Shown: in pieces, positions 45,384 through 56,030 of the stretch
Numbering within the stretch: position 1 is the first letter of the stretch
How the letters are laid out: every line of letters starts with the position of its first letter
DNA from: Agaricus subrufescens
Taxonomy: Eukaryota > Basidiomycota > Agaricomycetes > Agaricales > Agaricaceae
Assembly: GCA_029945375.1 (NCBI GenBank)
Contig: CM057058.1
Coordinates: 2,728,001-2,792,000, forward strand
Direction of reading: 5' to 3'
Length of the DNA: 64,000 bases
The notes under the pieces: generated by a model
What the model saw: only the letters and a program-made list of their open reading frames with translations
Told to the model about the DNA's origin: nothing
Database searches by the model: none
Position numbers and translations under genes: made by a program

Positions 45384-46734
45384 ATGTCCGACAGTACTCC
45401 TACCTATGAACGACGCACAGTTGCGAATCCCCCCGAGCGCGAGGAGGATAAGGCGGTCGACGGTTTTCAGATGGTGAGTGCGAGGCGGAATTCAGGCAAG
45501 TTTTTACTAATATCATCAAAGCCTCGTGCAGGTTCGATAGGTCTACCCGCTGTAGTCTTTGGTTGCGCTGTGTTTTCAGCTCACTACAACTCTGACGATC
45601 ATTTCTTGAGCCAAGAATCGACCCGGGCAATCCGGTTAGCGTTGCGGTAACAATGAATTTTTTGATAGATGAAGGAACTCGCTCACGCCGAAGCAGATAT
45701 GGCATCAACGGTTTTGACACCTCCAGATACTACGGCCCATCTGAGATCGTCATTGGAAATATCTTCCAGGCGCTTAAGGAAGAGTTTCCCCGTTCGTCTT
45801 ATCAGATTGTGCGCCTATGATACCATCCCTCGGGCCGTCTACTCAATGGAACACTGCTAGATGACAAAGTGTGGCCGGTTTGGTCCCAAAGACTTTGATT
45901 ATCGCCCGTCAAGGATCCGTCAATGCGTGCTCGAGAGCCTCGAACGACTTCAGACAAGTTATTTAGATGGGGTATATCTCCATGATGTGGAATTTGTGGC
46001 TACGTCTGTTCTACCGAAGCTTGAGGGTAATCATGTCTCTGCTCTCCGCGACGAGGCTGGGGCATATGGCCTGGCAAAGGGCGATGAAGCCAAAGTCAGA
46101 GGTCAAGGCGATCAGATTGTTTTGGATGCACTGGCCGAACTTCGCAAGCTGAAGGAGGAGGGCATCGTTAGGAATATTGGGATCACCGGTACGGAATGCG
46201 TGATTAGATGGCGGACCAATATGCTTATCACGTCGCGTAGGGTATCCTCTTCCGACACTCCTGAGGCTGGCCATTCTAGTTAACAACACCCCACCTTTTG
46301 AGCCTCTGGACATAATTCTGACATATTCTCACCTGACACTCCAGAATTCTACCTTCAATGATTTCGCACCCCACTTTTATGAACGGGCCAGGGTTAGGCA
46401 ACTTATGGCCGCAAGCCCGCTGAGTATGGGCCTGCTTGCGCCGAACCCACCCGCGTGGCACCCAGCCCCCAATGCGCTTAAGTCGGCTGTGGCTGAGGCG
46501 GTGGAGATGGTGTCGAATCTGCCTGCCCTTGCGCAGGGATACACGGCCCGACAGACCGGGACAGAGACTCCGTTGGTCGGCGGGTTCAGCAACGTGAAGG
46601 AGGTGCACGAGTGCGTCAGGGTCTGGAGAGAGGTGCACGAGCAGGGAGAGGAGGGGAGGAAGGAGCAGGAGCGGAGGGTGATAGGGGTGTTCGGGAGATC
46701 CCAGTATCTGGATTGGTCGTGGCAGTCTCCGTAG
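45384..46734 (+). CDS. ARA2: Aldo/keto reductase, D-arabinose 1-dehydrogenase type
   Basis: Model: join(45384..45473, 45522..45646, 45697..45808, 45861..46188, 46241..46734), 382 aa. Ara2-type enzymes oxidise D-arabinose to the lactone on the way to D-erythroascorbate. Motifs: LPAVVFGCAVFSAHYN, then YGINGFDTSRYYGPSE (active-site Asp and Tyr), MTKCGRFG (active-site Lys), LERLQTSYLDGVYLHDVEFV (active-site His), LKEEGIVRNIGITGYPL, LVNNTPPFEPLDIILTYSHLTLQN, and a NAD-binding region near TPLVGGFSNVKEV. Intron 1 uses the AAAG acceptor at 45521, preceded by an ACTAAT branch point. The last exon has a higher G+C content than the rest. Confidence 0.82.
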
Positions 46735-46759
46735 AGAATATACTCTTGCGCTTCCCCAC

Positions 46760-48608
46760 ATGGCCATCGACGGCATCATCCTCCTCGATACTGCAGGGTG
46801 AGTTTCTGAGGCCCGCCGCCGCCCTGCCTGACATCCCTCGGCAGGCGAGCCATCATCCAGTCTGGCTTCAGGTCGTCCCATCCATCCTACCCGCTCCTCC
46901 ATGTCGATGCCTACAATAATGCCGCCGCAAAGACACCACGTCTGTCAGACCTAGATCCCGTTCTCCACATCTCTCCCCTCGTCCACGGCGTCCCGACTGC
47001 TTGTTGTCATACCACTTGTGGAGATCTACGAATATTATGTCCCATTAGTGGGGATGGTATGTACCGACGAGGGTGTGCAGTTTCCGGTAGCAACTGACAA
47101 GTAACAGTGGATCCCCTCTTCGCCTTTGCATTCATGCAAACTTTTGTAGACATACTGAAGGAGTACTTTGGCACAGTGTCTGCCGCCACCATGCGGGATA
47201 ATTTTGACGTTGTGTACCAAGTAGGTGTCTAGTGGCCCTGCGATCGCTGCTGATATTGAGAGGTTCACAAGCTTTTAGAAGAAACGTTGGACGCCGGTGG
47301 AAGACCCTTGACCACATTCTCTAATGAATTACGAGATATCGTTTTACCTCCTTCACTCTTGACCAAAATTCTCAACGTTGCGGGTGCAAATGTCAATACC
47401 ACTTTCGCCTCTACAGGCGCAACTCCTTTTTCGTCGTCAATCCCTTGGAGAAAGGCGAACATACGACATAATGCTAACGAAATCTACTTTGATATGGTCG
47501 AGGAGCTCGATGCGATTGTTAATAAGTAGGTTTGCCTCAAGATTCTCGAATTCTTTATCCTCAAATACAAAATAGAAACGGTGTCGCGCTATCGAGCAAT
47601 GCATGGGGAAAGATAGAGACAAACTGCAGATTGTCAGGTTATTAAAGTTCACAATAAACTTGACATCCTTATACTGAGTACTCTCTGGCTTATAGGGACT
47701 CCTGATTGTCTTTTGTCGTTCACGAACCCACAAGTGTTGACCGACTGCTCTTTTCATCCCTGTGTACGGTGTGTTATTTGCTCATTCCCTCGTAGTTCTT
47801 CTGGGTGCTAAACCACCATTTAGACTCCAAAGATGGGCACGCGATAAATCACTTTCCTTCATACCTCCAGATGGTCAATTCACTCTTGCCGAATATCGTT
47901 TCAAACCCGGAGGTTCCTTAGCTTCATCTACTGCATCAAAAACTCCTGCGATGAATGACACCGTCCCAATCCCCTTCACCATCAAGACTAATTCTGAACT
48001 AGGAGATGACGGAGGTTCGTTCACGATCTTGACATTCACGCTCGTTCAATCTAAATAGTGTATAGGACAACTCGACATCACATTCACGTCGCGCCTAGCC
48101 TCAAAACCGTTGGAGAACATTGTAATAGAAGTCAACTTGGGCGAAAAAGCAGGGGGGATCAAATGTGTAACGTCCCGTGGATCCGGCATTGGCCGCCATA
48201 TGGGAAGCACCGACGCGGGCATATTTAGCAGTTCGGGAACGTCATGGGCATTCGATGCTAAGAAAAGCGTAGATTCGTCATCTTTTTCACTCACTGTCAA
48301 ACTCACCTTCTATTTGCAGGTTTTGCATTGGGAAATTTCAAGTGCACCGCCATCAAGTACATGGAATTTACGGGGGTCATTCACAACATCGTAAGCACTT
48401 GCTATTGTGCTGTTTGTCATACTCTGAACAACCAATGAACAGCTCCACCAAACCACGCCCATCACACGCCCTCCAGATACGCTTTAACATACAATCTCAC
48501 ACATTTTCTGCGATCAAAGTAGAACAATTGCGAGTTACTGGAGAAATGTATAAGCCTTACAAAGGTGTTCGTGGCCGTTGTGTCGGTAACGTCGAATGGA
48601 GATGGTGA
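46760..48608 (+). CDS. APM3: AP-3 adaptor complex mu subunit
   Basis: Model of ten exons: join(46760..46797, 46845..47056, 47108..47220, 47272..47525, 47576..47637, 47696..47768, 47824..48014, 48066..48268, 48320..48390, 48443..48608), 460 aa. The mu subunit recognises cargo for clathrin-independent transport from Golgi to vacuole. The N-terminal longin-like domain starts MAIDGIILLDTAGRAIIQS and includes DPLFAFAFMQTFVDILKEYFG and FDVVYQLLEETLDAG. The mu-homology domain starts at SSIPWRKANIRHNANEIYFD and includes VALSSNAWGKIETNCRLSG and GGQLDITFTSRLASKPLEN, ending with RVTGEMYKPYKGVR. The start is only 25 bp after the ARA2 stop, the shortest same-strand spacing in the window. Confidence 0.88.
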
Positions 48609-48971
48609 ACTGAGAATAATGCATTAAATTCTAAACTTGGACCAACATGGCTTTTGATCTGCATATTGTCCGGGTCGACGGTCACTCGCGGCACTTTATG
48701 TAGATGAGCCTGGTCCTATTTCCGTACTACTCGGCCAGCTTTGGAGTTCTACCACGTGGTAACATACTCCCCGATCATGCAGCAATGAAGCATGTGTTGA
48801 GAGAGAGAGAGCAGAAACTGAAGTGTAATTGAAAATCGAGATGTGTGCACTCAAGACTCTGATACATGGAAAAGTAACATACGCGCCAGTGGCTATATAA
48901 TTCTGCATAAACGAAGGCGGAGCACTGCAAAATTTCCCAGAATGGCCAAAAAAAAAAAACACCCCAATCCC

Positions 48972-51208
48972 TCATCGTGTTCTGATAATACCAGCATTGA
49001 TAAGTTTTTGAATTTTCTGCCGAACAACGGGATTCTTGAAATGGTCTTGGAGTGCCTGGGGGTTCTCCTGTGCTTGTTGCAAAATTGATTGCATAACAGG
49101 GTCGTTCATAATTTCCTGAGACAATTGCGTTGGGTGACACAACATAAACACTACATTGCATTCACTCACCGCTACTTCGGGATCACGCATGGCTCTTTGT
49201 AGTGTCTCCTCCTGTGATTCGTTACCACGCTGGTTGAAGATGGCTTGTTGACACTTGAATTCTTGTTGTTGTATTTCTTTCGAATGTTGGTTTTCGGTGT
49301 CATGGTTAGTAGCTTCCTGGATAGCCTCAATTGCTTTAGTGTACTCCCGCATAGCGAATAACACATTTGATTTGCGGATATAAGCCTTGACTGTCGGAGA
49401 TGTCAGTCCAATGATTGATCTCTTTTTTTTTTTTTCAAACAAAAAACATTACCAAAGTTGGGATCCACATTAATCGCTTCGTTGACATCTTTCAAAGCCT
49501 CAGGGAGAGCCACCAATTTCATATATGCAGCAGCACGGTTATTGTATCCGCGTGCATCAGACGGATCGCGCTTGATACTCTCAGTATAATCTTTGACCGC
49601 TCCCGCAAAATCGCCGGCCTTGAATTTTACATTTCCTTCTTCACGGGCGACGTGGCTCTTCTCAGGATCAATATATGCCTTTTTAGCTTCTTCGGCTCTA
49701 AGGCGTTCAGCTTCCCGTAGCTTATTGAGCACATCCGGTGTTCGATGCTCGGTCAATGATTTTTGGAAGTATTTGATGGCGGACGGTATGTCACCCTTGT
49801 GCTGATAGGCATTTCCGATGCGCCCGAGGGCCTTGGCGATGAGCGTATAGTCGGAACGTAGCTGTAGGTGTTGATCAGCAAAACTCGGCTTAACTTGTCA
49901 ACTTCTGAAAGCTCACTGAACGACCCTCCTCAACAGCCTTCTCGCAAATCTCAATAGCCTTATCATAGTCACCCTTTTCGAAGTGGGCAGCTAAACCAAT
50001 CATCAGATTTGAAGCACCTACAATAATTCAGGCGATTACCTCACCTCCGGCATTTGACAAAAATGTAATGTCTTGGGGATATATTTCCCAAGCTTTCTCG
50101 AAATGGGAGATGGCGGTGTCGAAATCCCGCTTCTTGTATGCTTCAGAACCGAGTTTTTTGCTGGCATCAGCTTCTCTTTTAGCCTTGGCTTGTTCTTCAT
50201 CAACTTCTTCCATCTCGACATCTTCCTGTGCGGGTGTGGGTTTGGATTCCTTGGCGGAGGCTGCGGGTGGGGGAGTCGGAGAGCGAGCCGGTTGGCTTGA
50301 GGGTTCATCGCCTGAACCTTCGGGTCTTGTCTGGGCTTGTATATCTATACCCATGAGGACGCCAAGGGCATCAATCATGCGTGGGTCTTGTAAAGCACTT
50401 GTGAAGGGGAAGTAGTGGTAAGCTTAAAGAATGAAACATTCATATGAAAGATATTCAATTACTTTTGTGCGAGAGCGGGATTTCTTTGGATCAGTTGCAG
50501 CTGAGGTACACACGCTTGAGAAAGCTGACTGGTAGAATGCAATGAGAAACATACCTGTTGAATAAAAGTAGGATCTGAGAGGTGTTTCGAGGTGCGTGGA
50601 TTGGCCGCCAACTTGGCAAAGGCGGCCGGATCGGAGAAGATTTTTCCTAGCCCAAGGGGTTCATCATTGCTTGCGGCGGCTAGAAAAAGATATTCTTGAC
50701 TCTACGCAGGAATTCATGGATCCCTTAAACACTCACCCTTTTGCGCGTCCTTGACCTCCTGCAGACCTTTCCGCATAGAAGGGCTGTCCTCGAATTTAAG
50801 TCCGGTCTCATACGCTTCGATCGCATCATCGTAACGATGCAGACCGTGCAGTGCGGCACCCTTTCGTAGATACCCTTTGGCCCATGATGAGTTAACTTGA
50901 ATGCACTGCGGAATTGAGCCGATCGATATCATTTGACATCATGTATCCTGGAGATCATACCTTTTCGGCGTCATCAAGGGCAGATGCATATTGTTTCTTT
51001 CCTGCATTCGCCGCACTTCTGTTGGAATAGAGAACGTGATTTTTCGGATCCAACTCAATGGCCTTGGAAAACAGAATGATCGCCGTATCCCAGTCTTTGG
51101 CAGCAAAGGCCTTGTTGCCCTGATCTTTTAGTGCAGCCGCCTGTGGATTGATAAGGATTTTTCGTCTTGTCGCGGAGCAAGGGACGGGAGTTTACGCACG
51201 TCAGCCAT
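48972..51208 (-). CDS. STI1: Hsp70-Hsp90 organising co-chaperone Sti1
   Basis: Model: complement(join(48972..49115, 49170..49390, 49453..49861, 49917..49990, 50045..50397, 50463..50500, 50555..50679, 50737..50905, 50961..51140, 51200..51208)), 573 aa. Sti1 bridges Hsp70 and Hsp90 and passes clients between them. TPR1 starts right after MAD (LKDQGNKAFAAKDWDTAI, YSNRSAANAGKK). A first STI1/DP domain follows (RNPALAQNALQDPRMIDAL). Then come a disordered Pro/Glu linker, TPR2A (KLGSEAYKKRDFDTAISHFEKA, YDKAIEICEKAVEEGR), TPR2B (AREEGNVKFKAGDFAGAVKDYTES) and the C-terminal DP domain (EIMNDPVMQSILQQAQENPQALQDH). Exon 1 encodes only three residues (9 nt). Confidence 0.9.
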
Positions 51209-51312
51209 CGTTCAGAGGATTATCTGGATGCGTTTGGAGGTGAACCCCAAGTTTTTAATTCAAGGGCTTATGATTGTTCTAGAAGATGCTGGGGATCACG
51301 CTCTGGAGAAGC

Positions 51313-51326
51313 TTAACCCTAACCCC
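51313..51326 (+). promoter_or_regulatory. Telomere-repeat-like box (TTAACCCTAACCCC)
   Basis: Two degenerate copies of CCCTAA about 105 bp upstream of the STI1 start codon. Such boxes are bound by Myb-type telomere-repeat factors in several fungi and plants. A chance match is possible because it is a single short site. Confidence 0.35.
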
Positions 51327-51561
51327 ATACCCAGTGCAAGGTGCAGCAGCCTTTGGCGGACCGTTGCAATTCGTACGGGTTGTTTATTCCATGTTCATGA
51401 TCTCAACAAAATGCAACGGACCCGGGGCTTTTGTTCTTCTCATGCATGGTTTCCAAGATAATAACGTCATCATATTAGCACCCCAGAATGCAAGGCTTTG
51501 TGTACAGTCATTTACGAGTCCCGACTCGGAGGTGCTAAAAATGCGCTTAAGGCCGCTATAC

Positions 51562-52715
51562 TTATCGTTCATTAGCGACGGTGTCATTCATATATACTCC
51601 ATCTTGGCTTTCATCTTTTCGAACAGTCAATGTCGTCATTGCTATATCACACAAGACGGGGATAGTCTGAGGTTTCGAAGCCTGATGAATGATGAGAATG
51701 ACGCTGTAGTCTACTCGTTGCCCTTGTCCTGATGTCCGGGGTCCCCTGTTATATGTTGCGTTGGACAGTTCGGCGAAGTCATTATCTCCAGGACCCTGCA
51801 GAGAATCAACAATGACGTCGGTGTTGAGAGTGTTTGGACCTTTGTGCACGGATTCGCCCAGTGTCCAGCCTCCCATGAACAATAGGGCGCCGGCCGGCGC
51901 ACGCGCCATGCTGGGTACCTTGCCAGTGTTGTTCAGCATGGATCTGATGGGGAGCCGTGTTGGGTGATAGAAGAGCACCGTACGCAGAAAGTCGGACGGC
52001 CATCCCCCCGTGCCTTCCCACATATCCTCTTTCAAGGCATCCGACGAGAGCGCCGGACCGAAACGGCCGTGAGAGTGTGATGGGTACTCGTCAGTTGCTG
52101 TATGACGGCGTAGATCATGGCTGGGTCAGCTACACTGCGCCGTTTCGTCATAAGGGTTTTGGTCGGGAGGAGCCACCTGTTCTGGTGGTCAGGGCTTCCC
52201 TGAGGTAACCATTGCTGATGACGGATGGGTCAAGTAGCAGGACAGGAGATCAACAGGGATCTCGAATACTGTGGACCAGAGATAGCCGCCCACGCGAGGA
52301 GCTGAAGCGCCAAAAGCGTTGGGAACGTCATGGAATGCCATGCCGCCCGGTGGCAGTGAGTGTTTGGGCAAGGACTGTGACAGTGCATAAGTGAGACAGG
52401 CCGGCCCTAATAGGAAATGCGTTGGATCCCGACTCGGAATCCAGCTGACTCGGAAAAATTAGTCCCAAAGGTAAGAAGCATGTGCATAAAAAGAACGGCG
52501 ATGAAAACATTCTCGAGCAAGCCGAACAAATTGCCCTTGGACTTCTCGGTGTGAATTCGAATAGACTGTCCGTTTGGGGAGCATGCATTAGCACCAGCCA
52601 CTGTGCCAGCCATCGCGGGTGCAGTGATTCACGGGCATGGGGGAGACGGGTAGAACGCGCACGGAGTCACAGCTGGGGAGGTGACTTTGAGCAGAAGCAT
52701 AGCGTTGTGGGTCCA
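51562..52715 (-). other. Unassigned locus with coding-like minus-strand segments
   Basis: Three minus-strand stretches look coding but I could not join them with certainty. 51562-52070 is a ~170-codon frame with HGRFGPALSSDALKEDMWEG, RLPIRSMLNN and GALLFMGGWTLGES. 52210-52345 reads MAFHDVPNAFGASAPRVGGY and FEIPVDLLSCYLTHPSS. 52490-52613 reads SPNGQSIRIHTEKSKGNLFG. A TATATA box followed by a CT-rich stretch and an ATG near 52700 suits a minus-strand promoter. No known domain is recognised and the splice path is uncertain: one segment ends in a stop unless a ~35-nt intron is removed. It may be a lineage-specific gene or a decayed one. Confidence 0.4.
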
Positions 52716-52730
52716 GACTGAGAAGAGAGA

Positions 52731-52748
52731 GAGACTGATATATACCCA
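52731..52748 (-). promoter_or_regulatory. TATA box of a minus-strand promoter
   Basis: Read on the minus strand the sequence is GGGTATATATCAG followed directly by TCTCTCTCTCTTCTCAG. A TATA box plus a pyrimidine-rich start region is typical of strongly expressed or inducible fungal promoters. It would drive the unassigned minus-strand locus. Confidence 0.5.
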
Positions 52749-52956
52749 AAAGACAGGAGGACTAGGGTCGCGGGGAGGAGGTGACGTCGCTGGCCGGGCG
52801 GTGGGACGGGGCCCGGACGGGTGACATGGCGGTCAGGGTGCGGCTGGAAGGGGCAGGGGACCCCGGAGAGCGGGATGGGCAATGGGAAAGAATATATTAA
52901 TATAGAGATATGCTCGACGCCCCTCTTCTCTCCCCACCCCCATCCCCCTCCACCCC

Positions 52957-55698
52957 ATGGCCGACGACCACTCCTCCGTCGTCTCCCCCACCTCCGCCAG
53001 GCCCAAGCCCGCCAGATCCACCACCTCCGGCACCGTCCGCCCCAGACACTCCCCGCCCCCCGGCTCGGCAGAGCCGAACACCGACGGACGGCCGCCCACA
53101 AAGCGTGCGCGCAAGGCCATCAACTGCGAGCCGTGTCGAAACAGCAAGCTCAAATGCGACAGGTAGCTCCACTCAGCCCCTCCCCCCCCTGTCCCTCACC
53201 AACGATGTCCACAGGAACCGGCCCTGTTCGTCCTGCGTACTGCGGGGTAAGTACCTGCTGCAACGCCTCTATCGCGATGCTCAAAGTACCTTCAAGGCAC
53301 CTCGGCAATGTGCTACCAGGACGGGAAAGGTCATGAGGGCGAAGCTGGCCGCGGCGACGATCATCAGTGAGTTTTCCGTCTCTTGATCCCGAGCCAGTCT
53401 CACCCTCTCGGCAAGATATACTCGCATCGACCCTGCCCAAGAACTCTCCCGCATTCGCCATTCCATCTCCCTCGTCGAGGCCTACATCTATCCCCACCAC
53501 CGCGCATCCCTTCCCCGCCGTAGTACGGAGGTTCCCACTGTCATCGCGACCAAAAAAGAGCCGGTTGAGACTGATACCAAGGTGTCGTCCCAGGGAGTAG
53601 TAGGAACGCAGACATCAGGAGGGTTTTTTGCTGGTCCAACGAGTGCCGCGACTCACCTTTTGATGGTATATTTGCTCGTCTCTCGAGCTCTGTAGGCGGC
53701 TCACAGACTTTTTTTCAGGATGAAAACAAAGAGTTTGAAGAAGCTGAGAATCGGTACTCAAGTCAGGACCGGATAGAAGAATTCGGCCCAGCCGAATATG
53801 ATCGCGATTTACTTGCCATGCTCCCGTCAATAGACGTCATCGATGGGCTCATCAATTTCTACTTCGAGTACTGCAATTGGATATACCGCGATATCAACCA
53901 ACCGTCTTTTACGCAGCAATGGGAGCGTTTCAAAAACGGGAGTTCATCAGATCGTATAGTGCTCGCCACTGCCTGTGCCATGATGGCTTTAGCAACGCAG
54001 TACCTGCCAGCCCAACATCAGCTCATGGAGGGTTTCGCCGAATCTTCGGAAGAAATTGGCTTCAAATTTTGGGAAGTTTCTGGTATCTCTCTACAGAGAC
54101 GGATGGCAGAATCACGATCTTACACTCTTGAACTGGTGGAATTACTTCTATGTCGCTGTCATTTCCTAACAATGCACAAAAACGACAGCGAAGAGATCTG
54201 GTCCATAAGAGGTGACCTGGTCACAATTGCGATGGCCATGGGCCTCCACCGTGATCCCTCTAAATGGCGAAAACGCTGGGATCAACAGACGGCAGAACGA
54301 CGGCGCTGGGCCTGGTGGCATATTGTGCTATTAGAGCGGTAAGTCCAAATTTGGTCCGCTCCGTCATTGCCAGATACACTCGATGCTGATGGATTTCACA
54401 GCTGGCAAGCTTTCATGTTCGGCAGGCCACTAGCGTTCGCATCACATCATTTTGACACACAGCTGCCCTCGTACTGTGATCCTGCCCTCGATAAGAGTGG
54501 TCGTCTATATTTGCCGAATATTGCACTCTTTCGTCTCGCTTTCATTCTTGGTGACATCGTTGACGATGCTCTCTCAGTACGATCAGTACCTTACGAAAAC
54601 GTCCAAGCCAACGATCGTGCTTTGCTACAATGGATGGAAAACTTACCGCCTGAACTTGACCTCGATGAATACCGTGTAGCACGGAGCCTAGCCTCCCCCA
54701 ACTTAGCTGTACGCCGTCTCGGCGTTCAGAGTATAATCATCCGCACCTCCTACTATCACATACGTTTCACCCTCCACCGCCCTTACGCTAGCGCCAGCGT
54801 CGATGGCATTGCTGCAACAGGCAAGCCATCCAATCTTGATGCCAGCAAAACCGCCCAGAGTCTTGAAATAGCGGTTAGTGCCGCTGAAAAGTTGATCACC
54901 ATGGTTGGCCAGTCTCGCCCGGATATAGTTGCAAACGTTTCCTTGGCAGTGCCTGCGCATATGAACTGGGGACCTTTCCACTGTTTCTCTGCGGCCATGT
55001 TCTTTTCATTCCAACTCATAGCCAGTCCTGATCAACCTGGTGCCGGTCTTTTCCGTGCTAGCATACGGAAGGCCATGTCCACTCTCGAACAATGTAGAGG
55101 CAGTCCCGTCGCTGACAAAGCCTTCAACATATTGCAGGCTCTTGCGCCCCTTTATTCTCCCGACTTCGCACAAGAACCCTCTGAAACACGGGAACAAACA
55201 CGATCACAAGTTTTCGGCCGTATTGGCAAACTTGCTTTCCCATACTACGACTCTGGTAGCAAACGGCGAGGTCACGATTCACAAAATGGCCGGGGAGTCA
55301 TTGATTCACCAACTAATTCAACTTCCGTCAGTCCCCCACTCCCAATGAACGGCGTACCTCAGGTGTACGATCCCGTACAATCCCACAACGGGTCCACCAT
55401 GAGACCAATGGCAACTGTATACCCTCACGGTTCGATCCCCGGTCACATGGACTCCTCGGGAGTCCTGATGCAGTCCGGCGTCGATCCGGCTTACCAGACC
55501 CCAGGATATGCACCGGCGCAGCCCATCTATGACACGCGGGGGTACAACCAATACAATGTCCATGCTATTGATGAGTCAACTCTATGGACGTCGGGTGCTG
55601 GGTTTGGGCAAGAATGGACGCAAATCCTGGATGGGCTTCGCCCAGATGTGTCGGCTGCATCAATACAGCCGAATGGTCGACATATGCCAGCCTCATAA
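52957..55698 (+). CDS. Zn2Cys6 fungal transcription factor
   Basis: Model: join(52957..53162, 53215..53246, 53297..53366, 53416..53665, 53719..54338, 54402..55698), 824 aa. The binuclear zinc cluster CEPCRNSKLKCDRNRPCSSC plus VLRGTSAMC fits C-x2-C-x6-C-x5-C-x2-C-x8-C and is assembled across three exons. It is preceded by a basic patch (PPTKRARKAIN). A leucine/isoleucine-rich segment (RIRHSISLVEAYIY) may dimerise. The middle region is a Fungal_trans domain (DGLINFYFEYCNWIYRDINQPSF, ATACAMMALATQYLP, AMAMGLHRDPSKW). The C-terminus is Pro/Gln/Tyr-rich and probably activating. The regulated pathway cannot be told from sequence. The short 32-nt and 70-nt exons within the zinc cluster are typical for basidiomycetes. 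Confidence 0.87.
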
Positions 55699-56030
55699 CC
55701 GGACTTTTCTTTAGTTGGTCGTAGTTATTCTGCTCTATGTATACGGTTGTTTTTTAGGTATCTATTACGTTGTGTGTGCGGAGTGAGCTAGTTCTTGCGC
55801 ACACCCACCTATGATATATTTTCGCACTATGCTTCATTGTTCACCATCTTGTCATTTTAGAGTACTTTCAGTGTGTAGTCATTTAAATAAAAAAAAAATC
55901 TGCACAATCATAGAATAAGGGGAACGGAATGTGAACGGCTATGTTTATTCCTAATTAATTTTCACCTGTTTTGAAATACAGGGCAATATATGCAACAGCG
56001 ATAAAGATACAAAATAGTTCATTCATGAGA

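Noticed and set aside
46276..46902. 208-codon minus-strand frame opposite ARA2 and the start of APM3
   Set aside because: It covers two well-supported plus-strand genes in a G+C-rich part and has no recognisable domain.
52667..53172. Minus-strand Gly/Arg/Trp-rich frames over the Zn2Cys6 N-terminus
   Set aside because: Composition-driven shadows of a Pro-rich coding exon; no domain.
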